A DNA stretch of 64,000 bases from Sporothrix humicola (GCA_021396245.1 WNYE01000082.1:124001-188000); one strand, 5' to 3'; shown: positions 42,401 to 53,538, counted from the stretch's first letter. The notes: generated by a model not told the origin, from the sequence alone. Numbers and translations: made by a program.

Positions 42401-43252
42401 CAGAACATGCAAAATGATTATTACGAACAGTTTGGTCAGCTGTGTCAGCACTTGTGTTGTTGTCGCCGTTGGTTAGAGCAGTCTCGTCGCCAGTTGAACC
42501 AGTAGGGACTGTAAGGGCATCATCTTGCGGCCTTTCGCCAGTATGGCCACTTTCTTGCATTTGTGAATCTTCTGCCCGTGGCTGAGACTGAGCATTATCC
42601 AATGGTTTTGAAGAGTACGACGAAGAAGAACCATCGCCCTGAGTCTGTGTCTGTGTCTGTGACTGTGTCTGTGTCTCTCCCACCGAAATAGCAGCCACCC
42701 CATCCGCCGCAATTTGAGCCTGCGATTCACCCGTTGCCGCTGACGCTGCCGGAGCCTCCACAGGGGTGGCCGGCGTAGCAGGCGTCGCGTCTTTGGTCTG
42801 CTTGGCGCGGCTTGTCTCGCGCTTCTTAAATTCTGTCTTGATAAAGACGCGGATCGTCGACCGCATCACCTTGTTCGGGTTGCAGTCGGCCGCCGAAAGG
42901 GGCGTGTGTTCGCACACGGGACATGTCGACGGGAGCGTTGCGTGGCCTGTGTGTGTTAGTATCGATAACTCTGGGAAACTGGGAGACAGAAAAGAAACGA
43001 AGGCCGACTGAACTCACAATTCTCATCAATGAGCTGCTCGCAGCACGGGAGCTTGTAGGCATTGACGGCCAATTTGCTACAGATGGCACACCGCAGCTTC
43101 GTCGGGATGTCGTCCTCTGTGAGGGAGCTGCAGGGAAAGGCACTTCGTTAGTCACTGTTCGACAAAATGAACAAAAGATCCCCAATTCGCATTTCCCGCA
43201 TTGCTTACTTCACCAGCTCCGCCTCCGCGGGGGAAAGCGCTTTCGCAGCCAT
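39471..43252 (-). CDS. RING/U-box-type RBBP6-like protein with RGG and Arg-Asp repeats
   Basis: Exons in gene order: 43252-43209, 43127-43018, 42946-41996 and 41929-39471 (1187 residues). A further likely intron, 42428-42321 (108 bases, GTTCGT donor, GCTAACATG branch, AAAAG acceptor), would remove 36 Cys-rich residues that do not fit their surroundings, leaving 1151. The N-terminus carries a compact zinc-finger/U-box: Cys28, Cys31, Cys43, Cys44, Cys52, His53, Cys60 and Cys63 (CAIC, CCEQLIDENC, CPVC), as in RBBP6/Mpe1 proteins. There is no DWNN ubiquitin-like domain or CCHC knuckle before it. A Met/Asn/Gly-rich middle holds RGRGRGRGF and GGRGG motifs. The last third is long Arg-Asp/Arg-Glu dipeptide repeats as in splicing proteins. 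Likely a nuclear ubiquitin ligase or RNA-processing factor; this is inference. Confidence 0.85.
40774..40826. repeat. Hexanucleotide tandem repeat (TCACGA) in coding sequence
   Basis: About eight near-perfect copies of a six-base unit encode alternating Arg and Asp in the minus-strand gene. Related but diverged Arg-Asp coding repeats extend over 39800-40900. Confidence 0.85.
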
Positions 43253-43660
43253 TGCGCGAGATGGGCACGCCGCGAGAAAATTTTCGAGCAATCGACGAGT
43301 TGCTTAATCGAAGCGGGAGTCCATGAGGATGTGTAGAGGGTCGTCTGAGGAAGGAATAGACGTCTAAAGATCGAGAGAGGTTGGAGGGTTAAAAAGAGAA
43401 GAACGCGCGTCGGAGATGTATTGATGATTGTTAAGAAAAAGATGTTGCCACGTTCGGCCGTCTGCATTCACTCAAGCCCAATGGACTGCCGACGGGCGCG
43501 AGAAGAAATGCAGGGTACGTAGGGTCGGTGTCGTGGCTCAGAGAGAGCAGGATGCGCGTCGTCGTGTCGAGAAAAAAGTGAAGCGTGGAGATCTTTTTAG
43601 CGGAGACTTTGGGTATCGCTGCAGTCTAGGCCCCTTTCTGATTCGCCTTTTCAGTGCTGT

Positions 43661-43681
43661 CACGTGCGCTGACTGACCGAT
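43661..43681. promoter_or_regulatory. CACGTG plus inverted CCAAT upstream of the RBBP6-like gene
   Basis: CACGTG at 43661 and ATTGG ending near 43683 lie about 410-430 bases before the start codon at 43252, a usual promoter distance for these genes. Confidence 0.35.
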
Positions 43682-44367
43682 TGGCCGCCTTGCAATTTAC
43701 ATGCCCAAAGAGGCAAGAGCTAGGACGACATCTCGCCTACGACAATAATAAAAGTGAGAAATTGGGCAGATTTGGTATTTGCGATATTGATAATAACACT
43801 TGTATTTTTCTAGACTTTTCTACAAATATTGCGAGACTCGTAAAGCAACACGTGAAGGCACGGGCGGCTATTGGTGGCGAGACAGCCTCAATAGTGAATT
43901 GCCACTTGAAGGCCAGCCTTGTGTGACTTTGAGAGTTTATTCCAGGGCCCATATTCAAACGTACTGTAACCTATGTCAGAGAATGCCAGGAATGGTGGGA
44001 AACTAGTGTACGAAGCATAAATACAATGTGTTAAGCTACTGATTTGTATTGACAGTGCAGCTATTGTGCTATTGAGGCCACAGAAAATAGCACAAAATAA
44101 ACTTAAGGCATTTCACATCTACGAGACTAAGAAGAGCAGAGGCAGCATCGCAATGGCGGCGAGCCTACAAACATATGATATAGTGAGCTGGAAATGCGGG
44201 CGGCGCCGTTTTTTTCTAAATGATATCCAGGATCTGGCCGATTCTGAAATAAAAGAGAAATAAGAGAAAAATACATGTCTTGAGACAGATTTCTTATACG
44301 ATCGGTTGCGGAAATAGAAATTTTGCTTTTATTTTGGTGCCCTATCTATCCCGATCCCAGGTTCCGT

Positions 44368-44406
44368 TGCATTGCATCGCATCGTATCGCATCGTATATC
44401 GTATCT
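44368..44406. repeat. Short GCATC/GTATC tandem array
   Basis: Runs of GCATC, GTATC and close variants, just downstream of the eS12 stop codon, so in its 3' untranslated region. Confidence 0.7.
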
Positions 44407-44444
44407 AATCGAACAAACGACTCGAACTCCGATAGTCGATCCGC

Positions 44445-45233
44445 TTACTGCTCGGTCTGGAAGTAGTTGAGCAGGATGGAGCGCTCCTGCGACTCCTCAC
44501 CCCAGTCCTTGACGACGACGCAAGAGCAGTTGACAACCTTGCGGGCGTTGCCCTCGCGGTCAAGAACGCCTGTGAATGTTAGTAGATGGTCAAAAGGTAG
44601 AAGAAAAAAAAGGGATCAGAAATGAGGATCGTCATTCTGACGCGGGTTACGTACAAAGACCGGCCCACTCGCCGAGCTGCTTGCCGTCAGGGACCTTGAT
44701 CAGGGGGATCTTGTGCTCGGAGCACAGGGCGATGACGAGCTTCTTGTAGGCATCCTCCTCGCAGGCCTCGTTCAGGACGCACATGTGCGCCTGGCGGCGG
44801 TCGAGGGCCTTGGAAGCCTCGCGCAGACCGCGGGCAAGACCATCGTGGATCAGGGACAGGCGCAGGACACCCTTGAGAGCGTCCAGAACCGACATCTGGC
44901 CCTTGGAGGCGGCATCGGCCGAAACCTCAACCTCCTCCTGGACCTCGGGCTGGTTATCTTCTACGTCCGACTGGAGCGGGGAATCTGGTCAGTATTCGTT
45001 TTCGATGTGTGTCTGTTGGTATCGTTTCGTCCTCTCTGCCGTCCGTTCTCCCAGGCTGCAAAGTCGACTCATGTTTCGGCCATCGGGCTGGCGATACTCG
45101 AAAAATATTCCAAGCGGGGGATGCAGTCGAAATTGCGAGGCGGCGGCTTGGCCGTGGTCGGCGGCTGGCGGAGAGAACGGCGGAATGGAGGCCCGAAATG
45201 TCCAGGAAAAGTGTTCCAGCAACAACTTACCAT
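44445..45233 (-). CDS. rps12: 40S ribosomal protein eS12
   Basis: Exons in gene order: 45233-45231, 44970-44655 and 44569-44445, giving 147 residues. Exon 1 consists of the start codon only; the next codon follows a 260-base intron (GTAAGT to GCTCCAG). The second intron is 85 bases with CTACTAACATTCACAG. An acidic N-terminus (SDVEDNQPEVQEEVEVS) leads into MSVLDALKGVLRLSLIHDGL, then ALDRRQAHMCVLNEACEED, KKLVIALCSEHKIPLIKV and CVVVKDWGEESQ. This is the eS12 fold (L7Ae-like) of the small subunit beak. An intron directly at the start codon is common in ribosomal protein genes. It diverges from the uS8 gene. Confidence 0.97.
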
Positions 45234-46181
45234 CTTAAATGTGCAGTTGTCTTGAAGTTGTCGATACGATCCTCGAAGAGTTTATTGTTGGAAATTTGTG
45301 TTGTTGCGAAAAGAAGCAAGTGGTAACTTTGCGGATTTTTTTTGGGAAGGGAAGGAAAAGGTGGCGCCCTGCTCCTTGTGCTGCAGTTTTGTGTGAGCGA
45401 ACTTTTCTCACTAAAATTCCCTAAAATTTTTGGAGGCGACTCCCCCGCTTATCTAATTCGAGGGCAGATTCTGGCCAATCATCGCGTCGCGGAACCAGTC
45501 TCTCAGTGCACTTTAGGGCCCACTGGCGGATTTTGTGTGTAGCAGCGGAGCTGGAACAAGAATGGTCCGGCTCCATCTTTCCCTCCCACGAAGAAAATTG
45601 GCCAGGAAAGAGCGGCCCCACTTTGGAAAAAACGCAAAAATTAAGGGAAAAGTTCCCAGTCCGCCAAATCCATCCCAAAATTTGCTGCTTCTTCTGTTTC
45701 CTGTTTCTCCTCTCCCAACCATCACGACTCTTCGACAACCACACAATCACTTCTCTCACCACCACAACAGGTAGGTTGATGGCAGTCCTCCGGCGAACGA
45801 TTCCCCGATACCACGGACTAGGCCCGACGCGCGAAAAGAAAAGAAATACCGAAATGGCCACTTGAACGTGAAAACCTCGAAGTCGCGAAACGGCGTGAAG
45901 AAATTCGAAGTCGTTTTGCGACGGACAAGGCGACACACAAGCACAATGGGATCACATCCGAACCGGCCATCGTCATGATGGCCGCAGGAGGCTGGGGACA
46001 GCAATCACGGGCGCCCTCGGAAACTTGGGCATCCGTGATACGCTGGTCTCCTTCAGCACTGAGCGGGCAGAACCTTTCTTCGAAGAATTCTTTTCTTTTG
46101 CGTCGAAGGGCACTCTCCACGCTCCAGAGCCTCATTGACTAACATGTATTTTCCGTAAAGAGAACCCTTTCAACCGCCAAG
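45234..46181. promoter_or_regulatory. Shared divergent promoter of two ribosomal protein genes
   Basis: The 948-base gap separates eS12 (minus) and uS8 (plus). It has an A/T-rich element CTAAAATTCCCTAAAATTTT near 45410-45430 and a similar AAAATTAAGGGAAAAGTTCCC near 45635. A GCCCACTGGCG element at about 45518 recurs near 52883 upstream of Paf1. Confidence 0.5.
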
Positions 46182-46837
46182 ATGGTCCGCACCTCCGTCC
46201 TCCACGATGCCCTGAAGAGCATCAACAACGCCGAGAAGGCCGGCAAGCGCCAGGTGCTCATCCGCCCTAGCTCCAAGGTCATTGTCAAGTTCTTGACTGT
46301 CATGCAGAAGCACGGTACGTCTTGGCTCTCAACTGCTTTTGATACTTTATCGTGCTACTCTTCGTCATGTGTGGTTGCCTATTCGGCATGATAACTGGAC
46401 GACCGTCTCAAATATCCTACGACACGAGTCTTTTAAGTTGCCGATAGAACAAACCACCATCTGCGAAGATCTTACACGTTTCTCGGAGCTCACCATGGCA
46501 ATCACACATGACGTTTGCACGTTTAATCTTTCGCAACAGTCCAACAAATTTCTAACATTTTTTCTTTTCTTTTCCAGGCTACATTGGCGAGTTCGAGGAG
46601 GTCGATGACCACCGCTCGGGCAAGATCGTCGTCCAGCTGAACGGCCGCCTGAACAAGACCGCCGTCATCTCCCCCCGCTACAACGTCCGCCTGGCCGACC
46701 TCGAGAAGTGGGTTGTCAAGCTGCTGCCTGCCCGTCAGTTCGGCTACATCATCCTGACCACCTCGGCCGGCATCATGGACCACGAGGAGGCTCGTCGTAA
46801 GCACGTCTCCGGCAAGATCATTGGCTTCTTCTACTAG
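46182..46837 (+). CDS. rps22: 40S ribosomal protein uS8 (yeast S22)
   Basis: Exons 46182-46314 and 46578-46837 give 130 residues, exactly the usual length. The 263-base intron (GTACGT, TTTCTAACATTTTTTC, CCAG) splits a Gly codon. The sequence begins MVRTSVLHDALKSINNAEKA, continues with VLIRPSSKVIVKFLTVMQKHGYIGEFE across the junction, and ends KHVSGKIIGFFY, all hallmarks of eukaryotic uS8. It binds the central domain of 18S rRNA. The relatively long intron is a place where an intronic small RNA or autoregulation is possible, but I found no box motifs. Confidence 0.98.
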
Positions 46838-48332
46838 ACAAGTGGAACGAGGCTGTTCGTGTGCTGGGAGGGTGTGGAAGAAAAATCAAAAGCGAAAGCG
46901 AAAATAAAAATATCCAATGGGGGACTGGCGTGGCCATGAAGAGTGAGCCGCGCCCGGGCTGCGATTTTCTGTGGCATACTCGGCGTTTGGGACTGGAAAA
47001 GGATGACCAGAGTCTTACGAGACCTTTTGAATCTATCACGAAACGAAGCAATCTTTCTACAAAAACGAAACGGCTCGCTGTCCGCCAACGATCAATGCCA
47101 GTGCTTTCCTCTTATATGCCTGACTTGGTGTGAACTGAACGTGCGTCGAGACCATGTCCTGGATACTGAGAAATGGTGTGAGATGTCAGTAATACGTATT
47201 ACTGGTAAGAATGCTCAGAAGCGGAAATGAGTGATGTCGTGAGAAGATTCCATAAGTTGCAAAATGCAACCTCGACGCTCTTTCCTATGTAAAAAGTGCG
47301 AGCACCTTTTACCCCTAGACCCCTAAAACATGCAGTGGAAGTTACTAAAACGGCCGTCCAATGCTGGCACAGACAAAGCAACCCCTGGCCAGGGCCCAGA
47401 CCACGCTATTTTCCTCTTTCCTTTTCTCACGAAACTAACTACGCCGCTACCCAAAGTAGAAGGACGCCATCGGGCACACCCAGTACACCCAGTGGCATGT
47501 CTCGAATGAATATACGGAGTACTCCGTATGAAGGTTTTCCGCGCATTGATTGTACTCTGCTGGGCCTCCCGTGCCTATTCATCCCATGTCCGTTGGACAT
47601 TTTTATGTGGATTTTAGGAGTTTTAATTCGTATGGTAGGCTCGGAGGATACTTGTGGTTTGCTGCATACTGAGCATTTTGCTTGTGACAGCACTGTCGAC
47701 GTGTCTCTGGGTCGCGCCTACTAGTGTTGGAAAGATTGGCAGCACACTAACAAAGCACGCGCGGCAGGGGCAAGCGGTCGCTATTTCTTGCATTTTCCCC
47801 AATTAATATACACAGTTGACTACTGACGACTTTCTACATTCGCTTGAAATTGCGAAATCCTGTTTTTTACTCCTTTTGTCCCTGCCAACGACGACGCGCC
47901 TCGAGTCTTGTCGAACTGCTCGACATTAACTGCAGCCACTCATTTCACTCGACGAAAAGACGATACAACGACTTTGAGACTCCATTGCCAATTGAGGCCC
48001 CAATGGTGCATAGCAGGGCCGCTCTCGCTATTGACAGCACGCGTCTGGCGTTTGGTCTCCTCCTATCAAGATCTACGGAGGGATAGTTCCCTTTTCCTGT
48101 CGTTCTCGCCATATTCGACGACAGCCGCTTCTGTCACTCTTTTTCTCTCTCTCTCCTCTCTTCAACACGGGCCAGGCTCATTTTACGATCGCGTGCCAAG
48201 AAAACTACAGAGCTTGGTGCTTGGTTCTTGGTGCTTGTTTCTCCTCACGACTCTTCTCAATTCTCTTTTTTATCGATACGACCCTTCTTCGACTCTTCCT
48301 CTTCCCCTCATCTCCTCCCACCGATCGTCATC
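46838..48332. other. 3' flank of uS8 and promoter of the CAP10 gene
   Basis: Contains an 18-base perfect palindrome at 47512-47529 and a CT-rich leader at 48090-48330. A 142-codon plus frame (47296-47724) has no features and is not called. Confidence 0.55.
47512..47529. repeat. Perfect 18-base palindrome
   Basis: ATACGGAGTACTCCGTAT reads the same on both strands. The ACGGAGTA/TACTCCGT unit is a short sequence that I recall as frequent in genomes of filamentous ascomycetes, often in repeats; here it is a single copy. Confidence 0.85.
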
Positions 48333-50301
48333 ATGCGATCACGGCAGTTTACGATCCTGGCCGTCTTCGCCTTCCTCATCATCTGCTTCTACTCCTTCTC
48401 CCACATTGAGCGGACGCCATATCTAGGCCCGACAACAAATGGCGATCCAGCTGCAGACCCGGCTGCAACGGCAGCGCCCGACTCAAACACCGTGACGCCA
48501 GAGAAGAGCCTGCCACGGCCGCCCGAAGTCGGCTCGGGACACCAGAAGCCCGCCGCCGAACCTGAGATCCTGCCTCCGTCGTCCAAACCCAAGAAGGCGT
48601 CCCGCACGTCGCATCCCATGTGGTCTCTCATCAGCGGGGCCGAGAGTGGTCTGGAGAAGATGAAGGGGCGGCAGTCCAAGACACTTACAAAGGCTGTGGC
48701 AGAGTACCGCAAGCGCTACGGCATTGCACCGCCGCCGCACTTCGACAAGTGGTTTGCGTTTGCCAAGGAAAACAACGTGCAGCTGGTGGACGAGTTCGAC
48801 ACGATCCACGACCTGCTGACGCCTTTCTGGGGCCTCAAGCCTGCGACGATTCGTGCGCGTGCCAAGGAGGCCCTGGGGTTTGGCAACGGCCTGCTGGGCG
48901 TGGCTATCCGCGACGGCAACATCTCACACATTGAGGGCGGCGGTGACTGGCAGCGCGATGCCACCAAGGGCATGCTGCGGCAGTTTATCCAGTACCTGCC
49001 CAACATGGACCTGTGCTTCAACGTCCACGATGAGCCGCGTGTGGTGGTGCCGCACGAGGATATGGCGCGGCTGGTGGCCACAGCCAAGGGCAAGACCATG
49101 GCCAAGGCGATTGCCAACGCCGACAGCCCGGGCAAGCTGCGCAACCAGTTCACGGCCAAGGTCAAGGGCCTCAACAGTGGCATCCGCTTCGAGGAGGCTG
49201 CCCTGACGCGCTTCAACGTCTTTGCGCACCAGCCAACGTGGACACACTCGCGCATGTCGTGCCCGCCCGAAAGCCCTGCACGGGCACTGGAGGAGGACGA
49301 CCGGCGCGACGACGTGGCGCAGTACGGACTGGGCGAGCTGGGCTTCGTGTACAACACAACGGCACTGTCAGACATTTGCTACACGCCGTCACTGAGCGAG
49401 ACGTTTGGCTTCTTCGACCGGCCTAACGCCTACAACATTGTGCACGACCTGTTCCCCATCTTCTCGCAGTCCAAGGTGTCGTCGTATGCCGACATCCTGT
49501 ACCCGTCGCCGTGGTACTGGTACGAAAAGGTGGCATACGACGAGTCGCGCGACCGGCCGTGGGCCGACAAGGCTGACCAGCTGTACTGGCGGGGTTCGAC
49601 GACAGGCGGCTTTAGCCGCGACGGCGGATGGCGGCGCCAGCACCGGCAGCGGTTTGTGCAGAAGATCAACGCGGCCGACCAGGCCAAGATCCTCAAGAAC
49701 GAGGCGGCCGATCAGGAGCAGGGCGAGCAAGACTGGCAGGTCAAGGACGTGGCACGCGCCGACTTTAAGGATCTGTTCAACGTGTACTTTTCGCACATTG
49801 GCCAGTGCGACGAGGGTGACTGTGAGGCGCAAAAGGAGTTCTTCACGATCCAGGACCGCGCCGACCAGCAGGATGCATGGCAGTACAAGTACCTGGTGGA
49901 CCTGGACGGCAATGCGTTCTCGGGCCGCTTCTACGCGTTCCTCAAGAGCAGGAGCCTGGTGTACAAGCAGGCCATCTTCCGTGAGTGGCACTACGAGTGG
50001 ATCAAGCCGTGGGCGCACTACATCCCGCTGAGTCTACGCGGCGATGACTGGCTCGAGACGGTGCGCTTCTTTGGCGACGGCGCGCTGGGCAAGAACGAGG
50101 CAGAGCGGCTGGCGCTGCAGAGTCGCGAGTGGGCCAACAAGGTTGTCCGCAATGTCGACCTGGAGGCGTGGTTCTTCCGGCTGTTGTTGGAGTAAGTTTT
50201 GCCCCTACTCTTTGACTTGCAGGTGGCCATTCTACTAACAAATATCCAGATACGGCCGTGTTATCGACGATGACCGTGAGTCGATCGGCTTCTCTCTATA
50301 A
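48333..50301 (+). CDS. CAP10-type glycosyltransferase, Golgi type II membrane protein
   Basis: Exons 48333-50191 and 50250-50301 give 636 residues. The 58-base intron (GTAAGT, CTACTAACAAATATCCAG) restores the conserved end FRLLLEYGRVIDDDRESIGF; without it the protein stops early. Residues about 7-25 (FTILAVFAFLIICFYSF) are a signal anchor after a short basic tail. The CAP10 domain spans about 150-620: NGLLGVAIRDGNISHIEGGG, then CYTPSLSETFGFFDRPNAYN, QLYWRGSTTGGFS and KYLVDLDGNAFSGRFYAFLK. Family members transfer xylose or related sugars to capsule or wall glycans and glycoproteins. The in-frame stretch before 48333 is a CT-rich leader. Confidence 0.94.
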
Positions 50302-50964
50302 GTGCCATCACACTTATCTTTGTCTACCAAGCTCTCATTTATATATTTCGTCTTTTTACTGGAGTTTTATAGCACGGCCTTTTAATAACATACTTTGGGG
50401 CCGTTTGCACGGAGAGGGTCAAAAGTCTGCTCGATTGCTTTGCCTGCTGTCGATTTGACTCAGTCTCTGCTTGTGTGTTATATTAGAAGCGCAGCTCTTG
50501 ACAAGGGGCATTCGGATATTGGCGTTGTTTATTTTTGTTCCATTCTATTCACTGCTGCCATTGGGAGGTATATGTTGTCTTTGCGTTCTTGCTTGTATAT
50601 TATAGCCTTTTAGAACGGACAGGACACTATTAATAGACTGTTTTACGATTATTCACTGCACTCTTTGGGCACGTTGGGCTCAATTATTCCTGTATATTTA
50701 GGTGCTGGTGCACCTCCCGACCGTACTCCGTTCTAACTTTTTTTGTACCTGGTTTGCAAGATCAAAATGGTGCTTTTATGTCCTTTTCCCAGTTTAAAGC
50801 AAATGAAAGGAAAAGCGACGAAAAAGGGAAGGAAAAAAAGGCACATAAACGAAATATAACAGACACGCTGACAAAAAGCAGATTAATAACAATAAGTCAA
50901 AATAAAAAATGACAAAACATTCTCGTCCGAGATAGTCAAACACGACACGCCCTCCGACTTCCGT
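50302..50964. other. Convergent 3' region
   Basis: Between the CAP10 gene and Paf1. T-rich; no coding region. A-rich near 50800-50900, as expected for the 3' end of Paf1 on the other strand. Confidence 0.6.
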
Positions 50965-52613
50965 CTATTCGTCCTCCTCACCCTCGGCATCGTCCTCTTC
51001 GTCCTCGTCGTCAGACCGGTGACGGCCGTTGCCGTTTGACCGGCCCTGGACAGGACTGCTGCTGCCACGGCGGCCGTTGCGGTCATCGTCGTCATCACGG
51101 TCCGCATCCTCGTCTTCGTCGTCTGAGCCGCCGCGGCGCTGGCCATTGCTCTTTCTTGAAGCCTCGGCCTCGGCCTCAGCAGCAGCCTCTGCCTCTGCCT
51201 CTTCGACCTCGTCAAAGTACAGCGGGTTGGCCCGGATCTGGGCAATGTGCTCCTTCATGTCCTCGGGCGGATCGCGCACAGTCACCAGCAGACGGTCGAT
51301 CGGCCGGTTCGCTGCGTCGGCGTCGTCGTCGGCGTCGCCGCCGACACCACGTGCAATCTGCTTTTGCCGTTGGCTGCGAATGACGGTACGCTGCATGACA
51401 GGGTAGTAGAGAGCGGCACGCGGGCCGCCAGCGACGCGGCCGCCCAGATCGGGCGCTGCCTCGGCGGCGTCTTCTGTGAAGGCCAGCAGAATCTCGTCCG
51501 AGTACTTGGTCTTGTGGTCGTACTCCTTCTCCTCGATCGACTCGTAGGCGCGGACGCGGTTGAAGCTGAAACGCTCCTTGCTCTCGTCGTCCTCGTCGTC
51601 GTTGTTGTCCTGGCCCTCGGGCTCGCCAAACTTGCGCCGGAAGTCGTCGCCCACAGACGCCTTGTCCGGCAGGTAGAACTCGTACTGCGTGTGGTGCTTG
51701 GGCTTGGGGTTCCGTGCCGGGTTCCGCTGGTGGGCCAGCGTGGCAGCCTCGAGGACCATACGCTCCTCCTCGGTCATCTCGATAGGCTTAAAGACACCAG
51801 ACAGCAGACGCGAGTCATAGACACCGCTGCCAGCCACAACCGGGTTGTTGCTGAATTTCATCGTCACATAGGCACCGCTGTCGGGGAAGGCGCCCAAGTC
51901 GGGCAGCAGCGGGTAGGCGGCGGCGAGGCGCAGGTTCTTTTTCGTTGGGTGGCGGACGCGGCTGTAGTGGTCGCGAGACGCAGTCTGGGCAGCCTGGAAG
52001 CTCTGGTCGATCTTGCGTTTGACATAGGCTTCTGTTCCTGCGTCGGGCTCGGGCGACGAGCGCTTCTCTGGCCGGCGGGCCTTGTTGATGCCTGTGCGGA
52101 AGGGGCTGCCGCCGGCTGCGCCGCCCTTGGAGGCAATCGAGGAGATATACTCGGTGCGGCGGAGGAAAGAAACGGCAGCCTCGTTTGTGCGAGGTTTGCC
52201 CAGAGACGAAAGCGGTTTGAGGAGGGCACGGTCGTGGGGGTGGATGGGTGGTGGGTGGGACACGGATTGGATGGCTGTACGTTTTCGAATGGTTAGCAGA
52301 TGATCGGGGCCGCTCTACAGCTCGATCTGGACAACATACAAGCTTCGTCGCCGTCAAAAACACCGGGCATGCCGATTAGATCCAGAGGCATTCCCAGCTC
52401 GGCATCGGCCTCGATATTGAGCGGCTGCTCACGCGCCAGACGCGAGGCAAAGGCGGGCGAGGTATAGAAGCCGCTGCCGAGGCCCGTGTTGGGGATTTCG
52501 AGCAACTTGGGCGGGTTGGGCGGCGGAGGCAGCGCATTGGAATAGCGAATGCGCGCGATGAAGTCCTGATGGACAGCCCGCTCGCCGCCGCCGTGCGACG
52601 CAGACGACGACAT
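50965..52613 (-). CDS. paf1: Paf1, subunit of the RNA polymerase II-associated Paf1 complex
   Basis: Exons 52613-52340 and 52274-50965 give 527 residues. The 65-base intron (GTATGT, TGCTAACCATTCG, ACAG) joins DGDEAS to IQSVSHPPP. The family pattern is clear: QDFIARIRYSNALPPPPNPP near the N-terminus, DRALLKPLSSLGKP, NEAAVSFLRRTEYIS, RHPTKKNLRLAAAYPLLPD, and EMTEEERMVLEAATLAHQ. The C-terminal 90 residues are acidic with Ser/Arg (DEDEDADRDDDDDRNGRRG), typical of this subunit. It couples transcription elongation to histone modification and 3' end formation in the nucleus. Length is slightly above yeast Paf1. Confidence 0.96.
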
Positions 52614-53538
52614 TGTGAGGCACGGTCGGTGTGGGACGAGTCGGGGTGTTCAGTTGAAGGATATCGATGCCGATGATGGGGTGTGGCGGTGTTGTCGTCG
52701 TGGTTGCGCCGACCTGTTTTGGAGGTGACGATTTCGTGATGTCGAAGCTTTGTTTGCTTGTTGTCGAGAAAGGGAGGAGCAAGGCCGTGGGCTGGAAAGC
52801 GAAAATCCAAAAGGCGAATTAAATTTAATCGAAAATTAATTGGAAAATACACGGCGCTGTGCACTGTGCCGTTTTCGGTGGAGCCCACTGGCGCGTAGCG
52901 GGCACAGCGCTAGCAAAAGCTCAATAGGGGTTCTTGACACAGTGAGCGACCTTAAAGAGCAAATGAGATCCAACAATGAGATGGAACACGCTTCAACCAT
53001 ACAAGCTTTGTCTGTTTCCCACGTCGGGTAGAAGTGTCATATTAATTCGTATTTTTGGTATGATAAAAGTGAGACGGCCGGTAGCTAGATGTTGGTTCCG
53101 ATACAAATAATCTCCCCCGTAAAGTGATACATATAAACTGAAAAATAGTTGGAAAAAAAAAGAGAAAAACACCTCTGCGCATTAAAAGAATCTATAGCAA
53201 TAACAACAGCGCAGAGACTAGAATAAAGTAGAGCCATTTCCCAGGCGTAAGAGACAGCGCCGTTCCGGGCTTTCACCTGCCCGGGTCCCATCATTATGGT
53301 ACAGTCGTGTGTGAAGAGACAACTATCAACTGAGCTGCAGACTAGGCTGTGCAAACAGTTTGATAGGGCCATTCCCTACAGCGTTCGTGTCGAGTCTAAA
53401 GTGTGGCAAAGGTCGTGGCATGCATAACATGCACATTGTGCTTGTGCTCGTAATGAGGCTGGCATTCGGTGATATCGAGGCCCATCGTGTCGAAAAGGGG
53501 CATTCGTTCACGAGGGGTTGTCGTTCTCGAGTGCGCGC
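52614..53538. other. Promoter of Paf1 and 3' flank of Rer1
   Basis: No coding region supported. GCCCACTGGCG at about 52883 matches an element in the ribosomal protein divergent promoter. A/T-rich at 53040-53200. Confidence 0.5.

Larger units (their letters stand above)
43253..44444. other. Promoter of the RBBP6-like gene and 3' flank of the eS12 gene
   Basis: Holds a CACGTG at 43661-43666 followed by GACCGATTGG (an inverted CCAAT). The right side (43740-44300) is A/T-rich. No coding region supported. Confidence 0.55.

Noticed and set aside
46315..46577. uS8 intron as host of a small nucleolar RNA, as in a yeast S22 gene
   Set aside because: No C/D box pair and no clear two-hairpin H/ACA arrangement could be found by eye.
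47296..47724. 142-codon plus frame between uS8 and the CAP10 gene
   Set aside because: Contains the palindrome, has no domain or leader, and reads like random sequence.
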